A DNA stretch of 64,000 nt, taken from NCBI GenBank assembly GCA_012064385.1, contig QRDG01000030.1:341081-405080 (forward strand), written 5' to 3'. The position numbers and the translations under genes are program-made. This document shows, in pieces, positions 32,270 to 44,186 of the stretch. Origin of the DNA: Puccinellia tenuiflora. Its lineage: Eukaryota > Streptophyta > Magnoliopsida > Poales > Poaceae. The notes under the pieces were generated by a model. It searched no databases. It saw nothing but the letters and a program-made list of their open reading frames with translations, and had not been told where the DNA came from. Each line of letters begins with the position of its first letter. Within the stretch, counting starts at the first letter, position 1.

Positions 32270-35200
32270 TGATACGTGTCAAACGTATCTATAATTTTTG
32301 ATTGATCCATGATAGTTTTGTGATGTTGTCACATGTTTATACTATCATAATACATCATTTTTATGCATTTTATCGGACTAACCTATTGACAAGATGCCCA
32401 GTGCCAGTTCCCTGTTTTTGTCATGTTTGTGTTGCAGGAAGTTACTTCTGGAAATATTCTAGGAATTGAGCAAAAATTTACGAAGATTTTTTATTAAAAA
32501 AATAAGGACCGGAGCTAGAAGGGCGACCCCGGGAAGGACCCACAGCCTAGGGACGGGTCCCACCCGTAGGTCTAAGGGGGGTCGCGGCCACAGCCCGCTT
32601 TTGCCCGTCGGGCACCCCCTCGGCCGCCTCCGACGCCTATAAAGTCATCCCAGACAAAAAAAACTAACCCCCGGAGGATTTTCCCAAATACGATAGAGAG
32701 CTCCGCCGCCATCGCCGATAAGTTTCGGGGGTTCAAAAGGTCCTGTTACGGCACCCTGCCGGGACGGGGATCGACCATCGGAGCCATATGCATCAACACC
32801 GCTGCTTCCCGCGATGAGGAGGGGTAGTCCCTCACCGGGGCTGAGGCTTATACAAGTAGCTATGTGGTTATCTCTCTCTCCCATGATGTGATCCTCGTTG
32901 TGATCATGAGCTTTGTTAGCATAGTTCAATACATGATGTTTTCCTACTTGTAATGGATATGTTTTACTCAAATGGTGTCATCTAGTATAAGTTCAGGAGT
33001 CACCGTTGCGATCACGGTATCTCGGTGACAGTGTGGGTGCCGTGTGTGACTCTAATTATAAAAGCTTAGAGGGATCTCCATCATGAGTTTGTTATTTATT
33101 GTTGTTGGATTGAATAGATCATGAGGTTTCTTGATGCTTGTGTTATTGAAGAAATAGACTATTTAAGAAATAGGTTGTGGTGTTTGTTAGTACTATCTTT
33201 GGATGAGGATAGTGACAGCATGAAGTGTCCATAGATGTGGAATACGAACTTTAAGGTGTGCTTTTCTTAGCCCTACGCAATTCTCATCCTATTTGATCCA
33301 CGAAAGAATGATCTCGAAGTAACGTCTACCATGCATGTGTTTTTGTGGGAACTATTATGTGTTTAATTATGTTAATGATGTTGAGAGTAGTCACTAGTGA
33401 ACGTATGAAGCCTGGGCCTTGTTTCCAAGCATTGATACACCATTTTTAGTCACATTTGTCACTTGTTCGCTTGTTGCCATTTTTATTACAGAATTACAAA
33501 ACCTTGTTTGACCATCCATATTACCCATATTTTATTATCTCTTCGCCGAACTAGTGCACCTATACAACTGACAATTGTATTAGGTGTGTTGGGGACACAA
33601 GAGACTTCTTGTATCTTAATTGTAGGGTTGCTTGAGAGAGAATACATTCAACCTGTTCCTCCCGTAGATTTGATAAACCTTGGGTTACTCACTTAAGGGA
33701 AATTTGCCGCTGTCCTACAAACCTCTGCGCTTGGAGGCCCAACAAGTCTACAAGAATAGAAGCATGTGATGCATTTAAAATGCATACATGAACTTTGCAT
33801 TATAATTCTCATATTTCAATCATATTTGCATCATATAAGAGTTATATCATGATTTTATAATGATTTTGGGAATATTTCATAGTTTTCCTATTTTTCTGGA
33901 ATTAACCCTGCACTGGCAGAAAACCCTATTTTCTATATTTTGATGTTTCAGGGACCCAAACGACGTCCAAATGACCTGAAAATTTACGAGCATCAGTTTT
34001 ATGAAGGAAGAAGACTTGGGAGCGAAGGAAGCAAACGAGCGGAGGCCTGAGGCCCAAAAGGGGTGGCCCACGCGGCCAGATTCCTTGGCCGCGTGGGGCC
34101 CACCTTCTGGAGCCTCGTGGCTCCATTGCCGTCGATCTTTTCGCCCACGACTCCGTCTTGACCTAAAACCGACTATAAAAATAGCCCCCCCGACGTAGAT
34201 CGCGAGGAGGCGGCCGAAAACAGAGAAACCACGAAACAGAGACCTGGACCTATAGATCGGAGGGGGAAAACTCCGGCGGAGCGCTGCCAGCGTGGTCTCC
34301 ATCTCCCCCAACAACGTCTCCACCGTCTCCATGATGAAGAGGGAGTAGTCCACCCCTGGACTATGGGTTTGTGGAATTAACTTATGTATCTCTCCTCTCT
34401 CTTGAACTTCACTAATTAGCACCGTATGAGCTGCTGAACATGATTACGGTCATCTATGTAATTCCAGTGTGGTGGATCTCTCTATGAGTTAATATATGTT
34501 TGAAGGTTGCAATTGTTTTGTTTAAGTTATGAAAGTAGATGCATATTATGTACCCCGTTCTTGTATACTTGTTTTGATCAAGCTTCTTGACGAGAGCATG
34601 TGTGGGGGAACGTGTACATTAGTTGGAGTAATGAGGGGGTGGCTAGTGCGGTGAAAGTGAGAGAAGTTCCGCGATCCACTTGGGTATTCCAACCTTACTT
34701 TGTTACCTCACTAGGGATAAACTAAAATACCATGCTACCAGAGATGTGGGTTGACCATGGCCACTTCTCATGACTAGATCTAGCATGTTCTTATTTTCAC
34801 TTCATGTCATAAAGATTAAAGCTATGCTCTGATTTATCTTAATACTAAGGTGTTATGATTTAGTTCGCATCTTAGTGGAGTATAAGAGAGATTAATAACC
34901 AAAAGATATCTATGTTAGGACGTGATGCCCATATAATTAGTAACTTGTCAAAAAACTTTGTGTTGCAATCTCATATGTCAATTTCTTTGTTCCATTGTCC
35001 ACCACAACATTAAAGAGAGAGTGCATTTGTGAAACCATGAACCCCGGTCCATTTTTAATCATAAGAAACAACTTTCCAACCACTTTTAAGCATCATCTAC
35101 ATTCAGCCATTTTAAAATCAGAAAATACAAAAACACTTTTATTCATTGCATACACATATAAAAACCCCAAAAATATCATCCATCATTGTTTCCACCATCC

Positions 35201-35580
35201 TTGCATATTTATTTACCACCATTGCATATTTATTTATTGTTTTGCATTTGTTTTATTATCATTCTCACACCTTGTGCTTGACAACCACTTGGTGAGGTTG
35301 AGGGCACAAAACAATTTACTTTGTTTGTAGGTTCTCAAGGGAAGGATAAGAAGATAAACCTTTCACTACTGATTCCCCGAGAGTTCGATATAAACCCTCG
35401 AGTCATCCCTTGTGGGGAAAACCGTCTTTCCTATACTATACACTCTGCACTTGGAGTCTCAACCTAACCATTATTTTTTAACTCAGGTAACTTCACCATC
35501 ACGTTTTTCTGGCGCCTTGCCATCAAGTGTTCTTTGGTGCTGTTGCTGAGTTAAAGGCCATCAGCGTGTAGTAGACATCA
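32270..35580 (+). repeat. 3' LTR of element B, interrupted by a 1.8-kb insertion
   Basis: The LTR proper is 32270-33766 plus 35564-35580. It matches the 5' LTR through to AGAAGC(A/G)TG, then resumes with GCGTGTAGTAGACATCA. Both LTRs are diverged by several percent by eye, so the element is not recent. Confidence 0.9.
33767..35563 (+). mobile_element. Solo-LTR-like insertion in the 3' LTR of B
   Basis: Starts TGATGCATTTAAAATGCAT and ends AAAGGCCATCA, flanked by GCATG (33762-33766) and GCGTG (35564-35568); one base differs, and the 5' LTR of B shows GCGTG as the original. Contains CGACTATAAAAATAGC (TATA-like) near 34170. Near the right end it holds TGGCGCCTTGCC and TGCTGTTGCTGAG, PBS-like fragments, so the insertion may be an LTR plus a short leader rather than an exact solo LTR. 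Confidence 0.75.
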
Positions 35581-36731
35581 CCTATCCTGCTAATAGTGGA
35601 AATGGTTATGGTCACTCTTATGGTAATTCCAACAACAATAATAAAAGTGTGCCCTCTGATCTTGAAGTTATGCTTAAGGATTTTATTAGCACGCAAACTG
35701 TTGAGGAAAAACTTGGGAAAATTGATACTCTTGCTTCTAAAGTTGATAGTCTTGCTCTTGATGTTGAATTTATAAAAATAAATAATATGCCTCATGATGT
35801 TAAAGAGAACAAAACTCTTAATGCTATACAAATTAAAATTTATAACAATGTCAGGATGCTAGCTGAGTGGCATGCTAGATGGGAAAGAGAAGCTGGAATT
35901 ACTAAAAAGAATAGTATTGCTAAAGTTTGTACTATTTCTACCGCTGAAAAAGCCGTAGCCTCAAGTGTTATTAAAACTCCCACCATTAATGGCAAGATAA
36001 TTGGTGTTGGAAAGGTCTCTACTCCTGATGCAAAATGTTTTAAATTGCCTAAAAACACTGAAACTGTTATTGATAAGAGAGCTGAAATTTTTCGAAGTGT
36101 AGGAGATAATGGTCCCATTACTTTTGATGATAATAATTTTGATTTTGTTGGTTGTAACCTCTCTGAAGTTATTTTGTTCTTACAAAAGCTAGCTAGAAGT
36201 CCTAAGGCTAGTGAAATAAATCTGTCTTTTACTAAGCATATCACTAATGCTCTCATGCATGCAAGGGAAGAGAAATTAAAACGTGAAGCTTCTATCCTTA
36301 GAAAGTTAGAAGATGGTTGGGATCCCATCATTAAGATGAAGTTAAAGGATTTTGATTGCAATGCTTTGTGTGATCTTGGTGCTAGTATTTCTATCATTCC
36401 TAAAATGCTCTATGATATGCTTGATTTAGCACCTTTGGAAATTTGTTATTTGGATGTTCATCTTGCTAATGCTACTATAAAGAAACCTTTGGGTAGAATT
36501 TATAATGTTCTTATTATGGTTAACAACAATCTTGTCCCTGTTGATTTTGTGGTTTTGGACATTGAATGCAATCTTTCTTTTCCTATTGTGCTTGGAAGAC
36601 CTTTTCTTAGAACTGTTGGTGCTATTATTGATATGAATGAAGGGAATATAAAATATCAATTACCATTGAAGAAAGGTATGGAGCACTTCCCTAGGAAGAA
36701 TATTAAACCGCCTTTTGATTCTATTATTTGA
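35581..36731 (+). pseudogene. Gag-protease of A2, 3' half
   Basis: Continues the A2 gag after element B. The frame is open from 35581 into the stop at 36729-36731. It contains the linker, a coiled-coil-like region, the retropepsin-like motif ALCDLGASISIIPK near 36358-36402, the full protease middle that A1 lacks, and IVLGRPFLRTVGAIID near 36589-36636. This half is intact; the copy is dead because of breaks in the 5' half and the insertion of B. Confidence 0.85.
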
Positions 36732-36779
36732 ACAAACTATGATGTTTCCATACTTGGTAATACTTGATGCATGCTTTTT

Positions 36780-36824
36780 GCCTAGCTAAAAGGCGTTAAA
36801 GAAAAGCGCTTATGGGAGGCAACC
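36780..36824 (+). other. Shared post-gag module, copy in A2 (3' edge truncated)
   Basis: GCCTAGCTAAAAGGCGTTAA, AGAAAAGCGCTTATGGGAGG, CAACC, 48 bases after the gag stop. The final CCA of the hairpin is lost at a deletion junction that runs into CTGTAGCAACTCC. Confidence 0.75.
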
Positions 36825-38100
36825 TCTGTAGCAACTCCTTTGTATCTTTGCTTTTTTGTATTTGTAGTGCCAAGGAAAGTCTCTAATGTTAAGATGATGC
36901 TATATTGGAATAACTGCGCAGGGACAGATTTCTGCTGTTTACTGTACAAAATTCTATAAATCATAGGAACATGATTTAAATCTGAAAATTGTTGTTCATA
37001 TTCCTGATATATGTATGCATAGTTTGTTATTCAACGTTTTTTGATTTGAGACCTTTAAGTGCCTCGAAAAAATTCGTCTTTGCGGACTGTTCTGGTTTTG
37101 ACAGATTCTGTCATTGTTTTGCATTTTCTCTATTGCAAGTGTTATGTGGAATTTTTTTGGGTGGAAGAGATCCACTTAAGGCTAGTAACAGTAGCTAATG
37201 TTTGAGATTATTGCCATGCTTGCGTCCTTACAGAATTTGTGAGTTTTTGATTGATGCACTAACCCTCTAATAAGAATTATGTTGAGTTTGGGGTGAAGGA
37301 AGTTTTCAAGTAGCAAGAGAGAAGGGTGATGTAATAAGATCAAGAAAAGTGAAGAGCTTAAGATTGGGGAGGATCCCATGGATCTCCCCAGCATATTTCA
37401 AGAAGACTCAAGCGTCTAAGCTTGGAGATGTCCAAGGCATCCCTTCTTCATCGGCAAAATATCAGGTCATCTCTAGTGATACTATATTTTATTCCTTCAC
37501 ATCATATGTGCTGTTCTTGGAGCGTCTGTGTGCTTTTACTTTCAGTTTGTTAATGTTTTATATTCTGGTCACAACTTTTTGGATCCTAGCATTCTTGTTT
37601 GCGAGAGAGACACGCTCCGCTTTTTCATTAGAATACTCCTATTCTTCACTTATACTTGTTGAGTATTTATTTCTAGCGCTGTTAAGCTTTTAGCTCTTGT
37701 TTTCATGTATCTCTTGTCAGAACTATTAGTTCTTTTAAAGAAATTACTCTCTTGCTTCACTTATACTTGTTTGGAGAGTTGTTTAAATAAGTTGATTGCT
37801 GTTTGGTTGGAACAGAAAATGTTGCATGTGGCAATTGGCATTTTGGAAAATGCTTACATACTCTCGTAGATCACTATGTTGGATAATTTGAAGCTTGTCA
37901 ATTGTTTTGAGTTAATAAGTAGACTTGTTTAAGCTTTTGCATCATGTAAGTAAAACTCATTAATGAAGAACTGCTGTAAAGCTTGTTGAAATTTGGTTTG
38001 TATAATTGGTAATTCCAAGGTCTAGATATTTTCTAGTAAAAGAGTTTGGTTAATAAGGAAGACAGTGTGAAGACTTATAATGTTTCTAATATGTTGTCAT
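36825..38100 (+). other. Non-coding 3' interior of A2
   Basis: Follows the A1 3' interior, including the empty site of Helitron 1 (ATTAGAATACTCC at 37629-37641). Broken at 38100 (ATGTTGTCAT), where A1 continues ATAAGTTTTTGC at 19970. Confidence 0.85.
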
Positions 38101-39986
38101 TGAAGGGTCGCAACATAGAAAACAAAAAAAATTCCTACGCAACAAGCGGAATAAACCCCAAGGATTTAGATCTACTAGATGAAGGTAGCGAAGATGAGAT
38201 CCAATCTCTTACCCTCGAAGAACGTTCAAAGCGTTTTGTCGATGGAGGGGTTGGTCTGTCGATCCCCGCAACTAGACTCATCTAGTCGCGAGGAGATGTA
38301 TTATCCGCGCGATCCAATCCGTTGGAGCACCGCACGAGCAGTGCCTCCGCGGTATCCACACATACGGCTCGATGTAGATCTCCGCCTTCTTGATCCCGCA
38401 AGCAAGGTGGAGATGGCTAGATGGATCTCGGCACCACGATGGTTGTGGTGGCGTTGATGGTGTAGACTTCCCACGAGCAGGGCTTCGCCAAGCCAAGCAA
38501 GAGGGAGAGGGAGACATGGTGCAGCAGCCCTACGGCTAGGGGTGGTGCAGCAAGGGAGGAGGTGTATCTCGCGGCAGCCCTCCGGAAGGGGTGGCGCAAG
38601 TGGCGGAGGTGGAGGGAGAAGAGGGGGGCGGCTAGGGTTTGCAATGGGCAACCAAAAGGGTGTGGCACCCCTCCCCTTGCCCCTCCTTATATAGGAGGCC
38701 AAGGGGGGTGCGCCCCACCCCCTCCAAGGGCCGGCGGCTAGGGGAGGAGTGGCCCCCCAAGCCAGCCGCCCTAGGGTTAGGGTTTGGTGGCCGGCCCCCT
38801 TCCCCTCTTGGGCTCCAATCCCACACGCATGGGCTCCTTAGGGCTGTGGTGCGGCTGGCCCATGAGGCCAGTCCACCACCCCTTTAAATCATGTGGGCCC
38901 CATACTCCTATGGGCCCCACTTCTAGACCCCTCTAGAACCTTCCGGAACCTTCCGGTACCCCGCTGAAATATTCCGGAACTTTCCGATACCTCCGGAAAC
39001 CACTTTCCTTATATGAATCTTATTCTCCGGACCATTCCGGAACTCCTCGTGACGTCCGGGATCCTATCCGGGACTCCGAATCACCATTCGTTCATACCAT
39101 CAAAATATCTCATCACTAACCCTAGCTACATCGGAGCGTTAAGTGTGTGACCCTACGGGTTCGAGAACATGCAGACATGATCTAATCAATAATCAATAGC
39201 GGGACCGGGATGCCCATATTGACTCCCACATATTCAATGAAGTTCTTTATCGATTGAACCACGATGCCGGAGATTCTTAATCTCGTATACGATTCCCTTT
39301 GTCTCACCGATATTAATTTGCCCGAGATTTGATCGTCGATACTCCATATCTAGTTCTATCTCGTTACCTGGCAAATTCTCTTTACTCGTCCATAATATAG
39401 GATCACCGTGATTACCACTTAATCACATGGTTGCAACCTTTTAGATGCTATATTACCGAGAGGGCCCAGAGATATCTTTTCCGTCACAAGGAAGGACAAA
39501 TCCCACTCTTGATTCATGTCACCCAACAAATACCATCAGAGATACCTGAAAGCCACCTTTATAATCACCTAGTTACGAAGTGACGTTTGATGTCCACAAA
39601 GTATTCCTCCGGTAAACGGGAGTGACATAATCTCATGGTCTAAGGAAACTATACTTGGCATACTAAAAGTGTTGGCAATGAAAACTGTGTGACACGATCA
39701 ATTGCAACTCTTTATTATTTGGGTCTTGTCCATCACATCATTCTCCTAATGACGTGACTCCGTTATCAAGTGACTATAACAAGTCCATGGTTAGGAAACT
39801 CTAACCATCTCTTGACTAACGAACTAGTCCGGTAGAGGCTCACTAGGGACAACTGGTTGTTTATATTTCCACACATGTATTATGTTTCCGGTTAATACAA
39901 TTATAGCATGGAGAATAAACTATTATCATAAACATGAATATGCTAATAAACCATTTTATTATTGCCTCTAGGGCATATTCCCAACA
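38101..39986 (-). repeat. BARE/Angela-type copia LTR (3' LTR, minus strand)
   Basis: On the minus strand it runs from TGTTGGGAATATGCCCTAG at 39986 to ...GTTGCGACCCTTCA at 38101. I recognise the wheat/barley BARE-Angela-WIS LTR from this start and from segments such as the GACGTCACGAGGAGTTCCGG region. The sequence on its right, read on the minus strand, ends CAAGTGGGAGAC directly before TGTTGG. That is a purine tract, so this is the 3' LTR and the interior lies to the right. The 5-bp flank GTCAT (38096-38100) is half of the expected duplication. Confidence 0.88.
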
Positions 39987-42950
39987 GTCTCCCACTTGCA
40001 CTAGAGTCAATAATCTAGTTTACATTTTATCGATCCAACACCCATGGAGTCTCAGTGCTGATCATGTTTGCTCGTGGAAGAGATTCTGTCCGTGCTCTGT
40101 ACTATACAGTTCTTTATGTTCTTTGCAAAAACGTTAACGTCACCTAATTTGACATTACTTTATCATCTCATGATAAACCTATTATCATCACATGATAATT
40201 CTCATCATCATATGATGAATATAATATATTTGGTTAAGAGTGAGACTTTCGTTTCCCTTTTATGCCTACATGACGTATGATCAGTCAAAAGAACTTTCAC
40301 ATAGCATGTGCACCCGGAACTCACTCAATCTTGAAACAAAATTTCTCAAACCAAAATATTATATCTTTTAATCCTTAATCATATACTCCTATATGTTGTA
40401 GACTCAACAAATCGATAGTGTACCCATGTCACTTCGATATTTTCGATCATGCTTTCGCTGCGCTTCTGCCTTTAAGAGATCTCCAATCTAGTTTGGTTTT
40501 ATGACTTCAACCAAGTCTACCACTCTCTAGATTCAATTTATCTCATCTCCATGTAAAATGACTCCTCATTTAACATGTTCTTCTAACCAAGAACTTGGGT
40601 CACATATCGTCAAATACAAACACATGGTTCTTATATGTTTAGACCTATGAACCATTCATAGCGAATACCAACATATCCTCCAACCATCAATTTTGTACTG
40701 AGTTATTAACTCAATGTTTCACCTATTTCTCACAAGCAGATGAACCTTTCTTCTCTTGTTTTATTTTGAACTCCTTCAAAACTTACTTAGGTTAAACATC
40801 CTGACATAACGCTTTATTAAACATATCTATCCTCCATAGATACATCCATCTCCATGGATATTTGACGTTCAAACTAACTTCATAAGTTATACGTTGGTTC
40901 CTGACTTATTTACAACATTTATGAAATCTCCATTTCACTTAAACAAGATGTTGTAAACTCCCACTCAAATATACACCATACACATATTAAATTGGAAAAC
41001 CCACTTTGGCTCCCACTCAGAAATATGTTATCTTTATATTTGACCATGATCAACTAACTCCCACTCAAACATATGTCTCCACATATTTTGATCTTGGAAA
41101 ATAGTTTCTGCTCTAACTTAACATATGTCACCACATATTTCAATTAGATCCCACTCAGTTTCTCATGCACTTTCTCGATATTTTGGACTCCTCCAAAATT
41201 CTTAACTCTTAAAATCGAGAACTCATATACGAAACACTAGTACTTTGCTAGCATCTATCCACTTGACCTTAAGCACAACTACACCATGTAGTTTACAACA
41301 TTGAATATGTTAAAGAGCTTAACCTCTTGTGCTTTTGTCCAGTAAGTTTTATTTATTCCCTACAAAACTCCTTTCGAGGAATAAATATGTGAAACAACGC
41401 TTTCACAAAATCAAGTTACTTTGTGATTCAAACTTAATATAGAATGACTCTTAGTCACTTTCGTATTTAAGGCTTCTATCTCTTCTTTGTAGTTTTGTAG
41501 GTATGTCTTGTTTCTCAAACATGACAAGTAAATCATGAATATTATTTTGTAACCTGACAAAATACAATATTCTTGAATCCTACTTCTTTCAGAAAAACTC
41601 AACTCGAAATTCAATGATCACTATCATTAATTTCTCTTTTAAATATCAAGTCTAAACCATTAATGCACTTTTCAAAATGTGCCACTTGATAATTAAAAGC
41701 AAGATCAACCATCTTGATTTAAGTCTCTTTATTCCATCAATCCTCTTTATCAATGAAATTCTTTTTACGATAAACCATAAAAACTTTTAGCACAATCAAC
41801 AAATTGATTTGCTCCTTTTAGTCTCATATTGTGGAATCTTATTCATAGTCATACTTATGAATATACTACAACATTATTCGCAACAGTCTCTAACTATCTC
41901 ATAATCTTTGAGACCTCCCTTTTCTCATAACTCATATGAAAAATATATGAGAATCATACATAGATCCTTGTTTCTAAACGGAGTGTTATCAAATAAATCT
42001 AAATGTCAAAATAAACCCTAATAAGGAAAACCCTTTTTATTTTATCAGACCACATGATATCTAATATAATGTGATTACAATATTTAGGGCGCATCAAAAC
42101 GTCTTTTGAATAAAATCTAAATATTGCAATTTGCGAAAACACTTTTCACAAGTCTTCATACTAAAACAATAACTCAAATATTTTGTCTCTTTTGATCAAA
42201 TCGAAAAGACTCAATTTTCTTGTTAACTTAACATCCTTAACTCCAGAATTTTATTTGATCTCATCAAATATCATAACTTGAATAAATACATCTATTTACT
42301 CATATCATTTATGATGGAGCGCACAAAATAATGACATCTAACATTTGCTGAAAATACAACCAACACTTGTGTTTATTTTCGGCAACTCATGGCACTCTTC
42401 CAAAGGGTGGCATCTTATTCACACTACTTCAAAATAAGGCGCATGTGTTAAACATCAAAATGTTCTTCACAATACTTAGCGTGAATAAATGTCATCATTG
42501 AGTTTTAGATATTTTTAGTATGTTTCATATTTATAAATGTTTAACCAATTTATCATCTAGATTATGATAAGAATAATACACTTATAATCGAAACTTGTGA
42601 TTTTCAAAAAGGATCACTCATGAAAATAGAACAACCATTGTCTTTAACATGAATAACCGTCTCACATAAGTAAGACACACTAATCAAAATCACACTTAAT
42701 TCGATCATAAAACTTATTCAAATCCTCTAATCAAAATGATAAATGTAGAGACAGATCGTTGCTAGCATCAACTCCTTGATTGCCATCATTCCGCAACGTC
42801 TTCCCATATCCTTTATGCAAATCTCAAGCAGCAGGCTCTGTTTTCATAAAACAGAATGAGTATCAAATACTTATTGAAACCGCCACAATTGCAATCTGGA
42901 CTTAAACACTTATAACTTGTATATCACTATATACTATCTGCATTGTCAAC
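39987..42950 (-). other. Non-coding interior of a minus-strand BARE/Angela-like element
   Basis: Begins with the purine tract (39987-39999). The rest is AT-rich with many stops in all frames and repeated ACTCCCACTCA(A/G) blocks (about 40980-41160). No copia protein remnants were found, so this looks like a non-autonomous, large-derivative type of interior rather than a decayed pol. The right border is uncertain. Confidence 0.6.
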
Positions 42951-43112
42951 TTCTCTTGCTATGGGTTCCACTTTGACATGACGCAGCCGAGACACCAACT
43001 CATAGAAAGTGATCAAATCCCTTCCTATGACATAGTCTCCGGCATAATTCTTGAAGCTGGGGGAGAAGCTAGCGTAGCACCCCATCTATCGCGAAACCGT
43101 CATTCATCTCGT
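42951..43112 (-). pseudogene. Gag-like remnant, minus strand, left of the CACTA element
   Basis: The minus strand reads as a coding-like stretch (FKNYAGDYVIGRDLITFYEL, then VSRLRHVKVEPIAREVDN). It fits the remnant right of the CACTA insertion (46784-47490), in front of which the copia PBS lies. Identification as copia gag is by position more than by sequence. Confidence 0.45.
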
Positions 43113-43129
43113 CACTACTAGGGAAAAGG

Positions 43130-43325
43130 CTACCCGTGGCGCACCAAATAAGGCTACCCGTGGCGCAGGGGCCTGCGCCACGGATTGCCACGCCACGGGT
43201 AACCAACCTTACCCGTGGCGCAGGCACAGATGTGCGCCACGAGTATTACCCATGGCGCACATGTCTATCCTGCGCCACGGATAGGGTGCGCCACGGCTAC
43301 CTTCTGTCATGCGCCACGGCTAAGT
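43130..43325. repeat. CACTA left subterminal repeats
   Basis: About eight copies of a 10-14 base motif, ACCCGTGGCGCA or its complement TGCGCCACGG, spaced 10-25 bases apart in both orientations. Confidence 0.88.
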
Positions 43326-43570
43326 TTTTCTGTATTTTTATATACAGAAAATACGGTATTTATACAGGTATTTATACAAACAGATATATCACATTACAGG
43401 AAATTCATATTCCAATATTATATAGAGAGAAATATTTGATAAACCAGTATAAATACACAATTTCCAATCATAGTTCATCGATCATATTATTACACAAAGT
43501 TGATCATAATCACAGTTCATCGATCATATTATTACATATCCAGTAGCTAATACATGAAGCTTAGCTAATT

Positions 43571-43972
43571 TCAACATGAACCTTCTGATTCATCGAACTG
43601 TACTGAGTCGACGGCGGCGCTACGCATCCAAAGAGAAGGAACCCTCACAGGGTCATAACTCACGTGAGCAGGAACCCTCTGAAGAAACGACCACCTACCG
43701 TCATACTGCCTAACCAGCAGATACATGTATCGACGGACGTGCTCGTCCTCCTCCCTAATACGGCGACGTACCTCCTCCTCGGGGGCCGGCTCCCTCTGCA
43801 CCGAGCGTGGCCCACGCGACTGCCACCACAGAAGATCAGGGTCGACGACGTCACCCGGATTCCTCACCAAGCTGCGCGTCCCGGAAGGTAGCACCTCCCA
43901 GTGCCAGCCCGGTGGAGCCCAGTCCCGCACATCGTCCCTCTGGTCCAACATGGACATCGTCACCGAGAACAC
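43571..43972 (-). CDS. Unrecognised CACTA-borne ORF (133 aa)
   Basis: Minus-strand frame from 43972 to the stop at 43571. The N-terminal part reads MFSVTMSMLDQRDDVRDWAP. The middle is Trp- and charge-rich (WHWEVLPSGTRSLVRNPGD, then EEEVRRRIREEDEHVRRYMY), and the C-terminus is acidic. An acceptor-like TTAG lies just before the frame on the minus strand, so this may be a last exon rather than a complete gene. Not a transposase domain that I recognise. It could be an accessory protein of the element or captured sequence. Confidence 0.5.
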   Translation of the reverse strand: MFSVTMSMLDQRDDVRDWAPPGWHWEVLPSGTRSLVRNPGDVVDPDLLWWQSRGPRSVQREPAPEEEVRRRIREEDEHVRRYMYLLVRQYDGRWSFLQRVPAHVSYDPVRVPSLWMRSAAVDSVQFDESEGSC

Positions 43973-44186
43973 CTAAGTAAAAAATGCTTAAGTCAAAATT
44001 TTGTTACAAAAGTAATATTAAAATTTACGAAATGCGAGAAGTTAACAATGGAAAGCCTCATATATCATTGCCGTGCAAAACAAGGCAAAAAGAGTGTCTA
44101 TAAGACCATGTATTAATACAAACACTCCAATTGTATATACTACAAGGCATTATAGACACTCTCCTTGCCTTTACCGTGGCATAGTT

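Larger units (their letters stand above)
24143..35580 (+). mobile_element. Element B: nested non-autonomous gypsy-type LTR element (11.4 kb with insertions)
   Basis: Both LTRs start TGATA(T/C)GTGTCAAACG and end GTGTAGTAGACATCA. The element is flanked by CCTAT on both sides and sits in the A2 gag, whose reading joins across it. 5' LTR 24143-28851 (with Helitron 2), PBS 28862-28879, an acidic ORF relic 29023-29732, non-coding 3' interior to 32269, and 3' LTR 32270-35580 (with a 1.8-kb insertion). No pol genes. Confidence 0.92.
21578..38100 (+). mobile_element. Element A2: second Athila-like non-autonomous element, split by element B
   Basis: Partial 5' LTR 21578-23052, PBS 23063-23080, gag-protease relic 23259-24142 continued at 35581-36731, shared module at 36780, and 3' interior to 38100. 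There a minus-strand BARE/Angela-type LTR begins inside it. The rest of A2 is not in the window. Confidence 0.85.
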
